Assembly (NCBI RefSeq): GCF_963678635.1
Contig: NC_087066.1
Span: 29,765,301-29,829,300 of the forward strand
DNA: 64,000 nt
Origin: Symsagittifera roscoffensis
Taxonomy: Eukaryota > Xenacoelomorpha > Acoela > Convolutidae
Direction: 5' to 3'
Below are positions 58,746-64,000 of this stretch, one piece after another. Position 1 is the first letter of the stretch; each line of letters opens with the position of its first letter. A model generated the notes under the pieces. The model searched no databases, was not told where the DNA came from, and saw only the letters and a program-made list of their open reading frames with translations. The position numbers and the translations under genes are program-made.

Positions 58746-60157
58746 ACGGTGATTAGTTGACAATTTTGCTGTTTTTCAGAATGCTTTTTATTGTTGGAAA
58801 ATAAAGATCATTTTGTTTTGCCGTTGAAGAAAAATTGTTTCTAGAACGCTGTAAGTCTGAAACACATGTTGCATTCATGTTATTATTTTAAATTTTAATT
58901 AGCATATTTTTTGAACGTTCAGAGCAAAGAAAAACAGAATAAAAAAATTTGCCTCAATCAAAGATTCTAATAAACTCAAGAATGCAAAGTTTAACACCTC
59001 AAGAAGTTTTATCTAATATATTTTTTTAAAAAACAAAATTGTTCTCGCATCATTTTAATCAAGAATTGCCACTACTAGAGCACAAAAAAGCTGCAAGCTT
59101 TTGTAATGAATTGAAGTAATTTTTGTTTGCAAATCATAAAACAGGCACCTTTTAAAAAATTATAAAAATTCACTACTCAATTGAGCTTTTGCGTAAAAAG
59201 ATCAAAGAGATGCTCACGGTAACTAAAGCATTTACGTCTTGTTATTTTACATGGTACCGTAATTTCCATTTAGAGATAAGATTCCAGCACTTACAAAAAC
59301 CATTGTGTGGAAATAGCCTCCTTCTACCTTTAGATATGATTTAGTTGTTGAATTTTTGATTCACAGTTAGCGTTAATCGTGAAAAAACAAGCTTAGTCGT
59401 ATTTTTAGAGAATATTCGCGTTAATGGGCAAAAAATGACCAAAAACTATTGAATGAGATTTTCTTCACCTGATTTTTTCTCTTGAATTGTTAGAAATTTT
59501 GGTCCTTCATTAGCTTTTAAAGCTTTGTGATTGGATAAGAATGATTGAACGCCAGTCTGAGGAACCAAATTTTTATTATTTCAACAGAGTTTTTTCAATA
59601 AATAAAACCTCACTCAAAACTTATTAGGCACTTTTTTTCCAAAAAAAAAAGTTTGATGCAAGTTTGATGCATTTCTATCGTGAGACGTTTTCGATGAGCG
59701 TAGCAAAGAGTATGACCGGGTTTATTTTTGCTCCTGAACCAAACAGCTATGTAGCAATGCTGAGACAAAAATTCAAATGTCTTAGCAATTTTTTTTGAAA
59801 ATGAAACTTAACAACTCCTTTTTTAATTAAAATGTAACTCAATACAGGACTTGAATTTGTTCATGCCCCCAAAAAAGCTAGCAAACCCCAAAACCCGAAA
59901 CGAGTCTATCTTCAGACTTTTCTAACTGATTTCTTTCTGTGTAAATCTATATATCAGCAATCAAGTTTTTTTAATGCTCTAATTAATTGATTTATTTACT
60001 ATCAAATCGATTGTAATTCGTTTTTATTTAAACAACTCGATAGTCACCAAAATCCACTGGTATACAATTTGTTTAGCAAACATCCAAAAATTTATTCATT
60101 ATGCAAGCAGCTTCAATGTTTTAGGTCGCTCTTAGAAATGTAAAACGATTGTCCTTA
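58746..60157. other. AT-rich sequence, nothing recognised
   Basis: No exon, repeat family or transposon domain seen. Confidence 0.45.
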
Positions 60158-60165
60158 GATGTATC
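60158..60165 (+). repeat. Target-site duplication, left
   Basis: GATGTATC, identical to 60565-60572 on the other side of the MITE. Eight bases is the length made by hAT transposases. Confidence 0.9.
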
Positions 60166-60564
60166 CAGGGGCGGATCTAGGATTTTCTCGAGGGGGGGGG
60201 GGGGGGGGGGGCGGATTTGTCGATCAGATGGATTTTCCGAGCTCTCCCAAAGCAATAAAAAGACCCTGTTTTGGCCAAATTTTCTGCGCCGCAGGCAATT
60301 TTTTGAAAAACCAGGTCAAAAAAGCCGTTTTTGGGCACTTTTTGGAAAATTTTGACAAAAAAATCGCGTTTTTTTTGGCGCGCGCTCCCCCTCAAAATAA
60401 GTATATATTGGCGCCAAAGGCGCCTTTAGAAAAATTTTAGGGTCGGTCGGCCAAAAATGGATTTCTTAAAAAGTACCAAAGGGGGGACCCTTTGGGTTGG
60501 CAGGGGGTCGAATCCCTGAGGGGGAGCGTCCGCCCCCCCGCCCCCCCCCCTAAATCCGCCCCTG
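60166..60564 (+). mobile_element. hAT-type MITE, complete, 399 bp
   Basis: The element starts CAGGGGCGGATCTAGGATTT and ends AAATCCGCCCCTG, forming imperfect terminal inverted repeats of the CAGGGGCGGAT type common to non-autonomous hAT elements. It is bounded by the eight-base duplication GATGTATC. It has poly-G near the left end, poly-C near the right end, and no transposase. Diverged copies lie at 35598-35917, 42990-43310 and 49568-49993. The intact target duplication marks this as the youngest of the four. Confidence 0.95.
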
Positions 60565-60572
60565 GATGTATC
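60565..60572 (+). repeat. Target-site duplication, right
   Basis: GATGTATC, matching 60158-60165. Confidence 0.9.
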
Positions 60573-62361
60573 AGCAGGGTTACGTAAAATATCTGGCCAG
60601 ATTATGTCACCGTTATTTAAAAATTTTATTCACTTCTCTTATATATTTTTTATAGTTTTACCACTATTTATATAGTATTACCACGAGCATCCTGTGTATC
60701 AGAAGCTGGATAAAAAACGCGAGAAAGTTTATTAACCAAACAAATATGAAAACATGAATTAAGTTTGCTTCAAACAATGCTTCAATATTACAAAGATGAT
60801 TTATGGTAAAAGGTAACAAATTGACAGGTCATTAAAACAACAAGTCACTAAGAACAATGAATAATTTTCCAGTTTCATGATTGTTTCATTTTTTAGAAAA
60901 TAAAAACAAAACCATTGAAAATGATTACCCTGTTTCTATTTGTTTTCAATGACTTTGACTTCAATAAGTACTCCTTTAGTTAACTTGTGTCTTAACAGCT
61001 GTTCTTGTGTTTGCCGGCCACGAACAGTCTATCATACCAACTACAATAACATGCTCTAGACACAATCATTTTGGTACGAAATTTAATTTTTATAAATACC
61101 TACTAGAAAACTTAAGATCTAGATAGCGCTTTGAAAACAGCGCTTAGAAAAATTTTATTGAATACAATAAAGTGAAAAAATTGATTATTGAAAATTTATT
61201 ACAAACAAATAGCCTTAATTTCCGAACATTCGAAGAAAGTGTGGAATTTTTATGCTCGTTTATGTACAACGAGTTGAAAAAGCGGAACAAATGGGACCAG
61301 CAGACAAAACAATATACGTTGAGCGTAAATGCACTTTCATTTAGACTAGTTTTTATATGAACGGCCATAGTTAATGGGGAAAAATTCAGACATACTTTTA
61401 ATTGCAAATCGAATCAAAATAAGGGTTTTCTGACATTCACTTTAGGTAAAAAAACGTCTAAACTTAAAATCAGTCTGCACGTGATTGAAACAATAACGAA
61501 AAACAAGTTTTTTCAATTTTACATAATCTGAATATGTTTTTAACAGTTTTAAAAGCAGTCAAACAGTTGAAAAATTAATTCAATAAGACTGTGAAAAAAA
61601 AATAACTTTATAAATTCTTTCACATCCGAAAAATTGTTTTACTTAAAATGGACTCCGTAAAAAAAATTTACTCAAAACACAGTTTGAGATCTGAAGATCG
61701 ATGACTTTTTTCTGCTTAGAGTAATTATAAAAACAAAATATACTCATATGAAAATTAAGCTATTTCATTTTTTACGCCAATTGATACCTTTTTTTATCCG
61801 AGAGCTTAACTTGCTTCCCTTTTAAATTTGATTTTTCCGAACAAAATTTTGATTAATGAAAATAAAATCCATTAATTTATAATTCAAGCCTAATTTTTAG
61901 GTTGTTTTGGACCTTTGTTATAAATAGCATAATTTCATCTGTTTAAAAACTGATTTTATCAAATTGATAGTGATAAGAATTATTTTTTCCAATCTAAAAT
62001 TACCCTTAAAATCACGTTTTCTTTACTATTTTTCAAATATAAAGATTGGGAGGAGGCCATTCGGCTGCAGGAGCTTGTTTTTGGGCACTTGGAGTGAGAA
62101 AAAATCACTAATATGCGCTAGCAACATTGCAATTTCTCTGTATTATGATTCCATAATCAAAATAAAAAATCCACAACTAGAAATCATGAAAGAAACAACT
62201 TTGAATTGTTGATTTTAAAGTTAATGAGACTATCCTGACTAAGATATATTCAATAATTTTTGAACTTTTCTGTTATCCTAGAAATTTTCTTCTAAGAATC
62301 TATGATTGAAACAGCCAACTAATTTCGTTCTGACTGTTCTGATAAAATTTATCCAATTTAG
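60573..62361. other. AT-rich sequence with one weak coding candidate
   Basis: At 61172-61360 the plus strand has a hydrophilic, helix-like open stretch (around FEESVEFLCSFMYNELKKRN), but it lacks an ATG at its start and clear splice sites. A TATAAATA lies near 61090. The minus strand is also open. The rest holds nothing I can support. Confidence 0.3.
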
Positions 62362-63365
62362 CTAGAAACAAATTACCATGGTGAAGAGGTTTCGAACTGA
62401 CTGATTTTTGCAATTCTCGAATGTTTTTTTTTCGATGAAACGTTTCATTTCTGTTTTAAAATCGGTGGCTGATGAGATGTGAGTGTTAGTGTGTGCATGT
62501 TTTCCATTTTGCAGAACTGGTTGATTGTAGCTTTGTACGCTATGAACCTTTGCTCTGAGGTTACGTATTTGCGTGATTGGTAAAAGAATCCGCAGAACTG
62601 AAGCAAAAGCAGTTTTCAAAATTTGCGATGTGGTTATGAAAAGTTGGATTCGAATCCAGGTTGATGCTTAAGTATTAAAGGCATTGAATTTCCTCTAACG
62701 ATGGTCCCTGTATTTTTAAGTGCTTTTCATGTAGACAAGCTTTTCAAAAGGAATTGTTTTTTTTTCGTTAGCAATGATTTTGGTTTGTCCCCAATTCTCT
62801 GATGCATGTGTTTGGCTTACTGAATTATTTTGTTCGTTTTAATAAAGTGTAATCTCTATAAAGAGAAAATCTATTGTTGGATTGTTCAAGGACCGATGGA
62901 TCCTTGAAAGCAAATAGCAAAAGTCGCAGACTTGAATCCTGCGTCTCCCCCACATTGTATACTTTTTGTTTTAATTTTTGTCTCAAAACTTCAATGTAAA
63001 ATTTAAGATCTTCAGGATATGACTTACGCAGTTCATGAACTGCCATTCAATAACCACAAATTTGGAGTTTAATCGGCAGTATTGAGTGATTTACAGTATC
63101 AAATGATTTTTTGAAGTCGACGAAAAAGCGTTGGGTTAGTGTGTCTTAGTTGCGTATGTTTTTCTTTATTTCTTCAAATAAAGTCGTAATTGCGTCTACA
63201 ATTGATGGTTTGTTTTTTTTTGGAAAAAAAAATGCATCGAAAACAAGAAAGTTCATTTATTTTCTGATTGAAAATGAAAAACTGATTAACCAAAAAAACT
63301 GGAACTCTAGCCCATCTTTTCCAACTCATAAATACTGCAAACATGTGTTCTCTCAACGAAACCAA
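62362..63365 (-). mobile_element. LINE (non-LTR retrotransposon) reverse-transcriptase relic
   Basis: Minus-strand reading in several frames gives reverse-transcriptase landmarks in order. IVDAITTLFEEIKKN lies at about 63200-63155. RFFVDFKKSFDTVNH (motif A with both aspartates of the FVDFKKAFD pattern) lies at 63130-63086. GETQDSSLRLLLFA (motif B, normally GVPQGSxLGPLLF) and SLYRDYTLL (motif C, normally YADDT) lie between 62950 and 62840. SLEEIQCL and YLSINLDSNPTFHNHI (thumb region) lie at about 62700-62627. Motif C has lost its catalytic aspartates, and stops and frameshifts are frequent. The pattern fits the Jockey/CR1-like LINE groups. No endonuclease part or poly-A tail was recognised. 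Confidence 0.88.
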
Positions 63366-64000
63366 AAGCGTTTCATTCCTGATTCAGTGCTATAGATACA
63401 ACTTGATTTGAAGCAAGCCGTTGCTTGTTGCCATGGTCACGTTTCACACCATTTTTCAAGTTTTGCGAGTTTTCGCGCTTTTGATTCTTTGAATTATTTG
63501 GTAAAAAATTTAATTGGTTATCTAATACAACTTTTCTAATCTTATGCTTATCTAATAGTTTCGGAGAAAAAGCAATTTTATATTGACTCACCAACATTTT
63601 ATTGATTTGTTTACTCTTAGTAACTCAACTTTCGTTTGATTTTTTTTTTGATTTTGTGAGAAGATTTTGAACCGTTTTTTCTCGATACTTCTAAGTTTTT
63701 TCTGATTTTGTTTAAAAGCGCAAGTCACAATTAAAAGAGTTTTATTATAACATTTCCTTTTTTTCGTGTCAATTTCGTTTTAAACCCAATTTTTCCTAAA
63801 AGAACAAAACCTGAACTCAAAATCCTTTTGGTGGTCGGAAGAACTTTAGATCTGCCTCAAGGCAAAACTTCATAATCTTTCGACTATCCGTCGACTAATT
63901 GAAACCATAAAAACTAAATTAAAGAATAGAAGGGTGAATTTTACAGGTTATAACGTCTATCAATCTAAATTATCGTGTACAGAGCATCTTTTACAAATTT
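63366..64000. other. AT-rich sequence, nothing recognised
   Basis: No supported feature up to the window end. The 5' part of the LINE could have extended here, but I see no endonuclease motif. Confidence 0.4.

Noticed and set aside
62901-62950. tRNA T-arm-like sequence (cgcagacttgaatcctgcg)
   Set aside because: It falls inside the LINE reverse transcriptase between motifs B and A, on the opposite strand, and no acceptor or anticodon arm accompanies it.
1-64000. CRISPR arrays, bacterial operons, rRNA genes
   Set aside because: No regularly spaced identical repeats with unique spacers, no polycistronic layout and no rRNA-like conserved blocks were seen.

Overview
The window looks like nuclear DNA of an invertebrate animal. 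It is very AT-rich, with genes split by GT...AG introns of 0.15 to 4.4 kb, TATA boxes 55-90 bases upstream of start codons, AATAAA signals, and relics of metazoan transposon groups (BEL/Pao, LINE, MULE, hAT). No bacterial operon, CRISPR array, rRNA or intact tRNA was seen. The phylum cannot be fixed from sequence alone.

Layout. 0.1-2.4 kb is a decayed tandem duplication. 3.6-5.3 kb (minus) holds the last two exons of an MFS transporter resembling SLC18B1. 5.6-11.1 kb has three copies of a long repeat, with a dead MULE transposase at 6.5-7.7 kb. 11-16 kb is mostly noncoding, with a tRNA-like sequence, a GCGGAATCCGC-rich repeat and a long hairpin. A possible small plus-strand gene spans 16.3-18.7 kb. 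A complete second MFS transporter (433 aa) runs on the minus strand from 24.6 to 18.9 kb; its 4.4-kb first intron contains a large foldback element. A small spliced plus-strand gene starts 280 bases from its start codon, divergently. 26.4-30.1 kb is a C-rich, G-poor block ending at a TATG microsatellite that crosses a 200-N gap.

33-54 kb carries the most interesting feature: three related genes for small secreted proteins (A at 33.5-36.5 kb plus; C at 42.0-42.6 kb minus; B at 51.3-53.8 kb plus). Each has a short signal-peptide exon, a phase-1 intron and an Ala/Gly-rich second exon. A and B share promoter sequence. B has an early stop, and its second exon is partly re-duplicated 636 bases downstream. 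No function can be assigned from sequence.

48.9-50.4 kb is a decayed coding unit split by a hAT-type MITE. 54.9-57.4 kb is segmentally duplicated noncoding DNA. 57.6-58.7 kb is a frameshifted BEL/Pao integrase, 60.2-60.6 kb an intact hAT-type MITE with a perfect 8-bp target duplication, and 62.4-63.4 kb a LINE reverse-transcriptase relic whose YADD motif is destroyed. The remaining DNA is low-complexity AT-rich sequence in which I see no supported gene. All exon joins were made by eye from splice signals, reading phase and paralog comparison.
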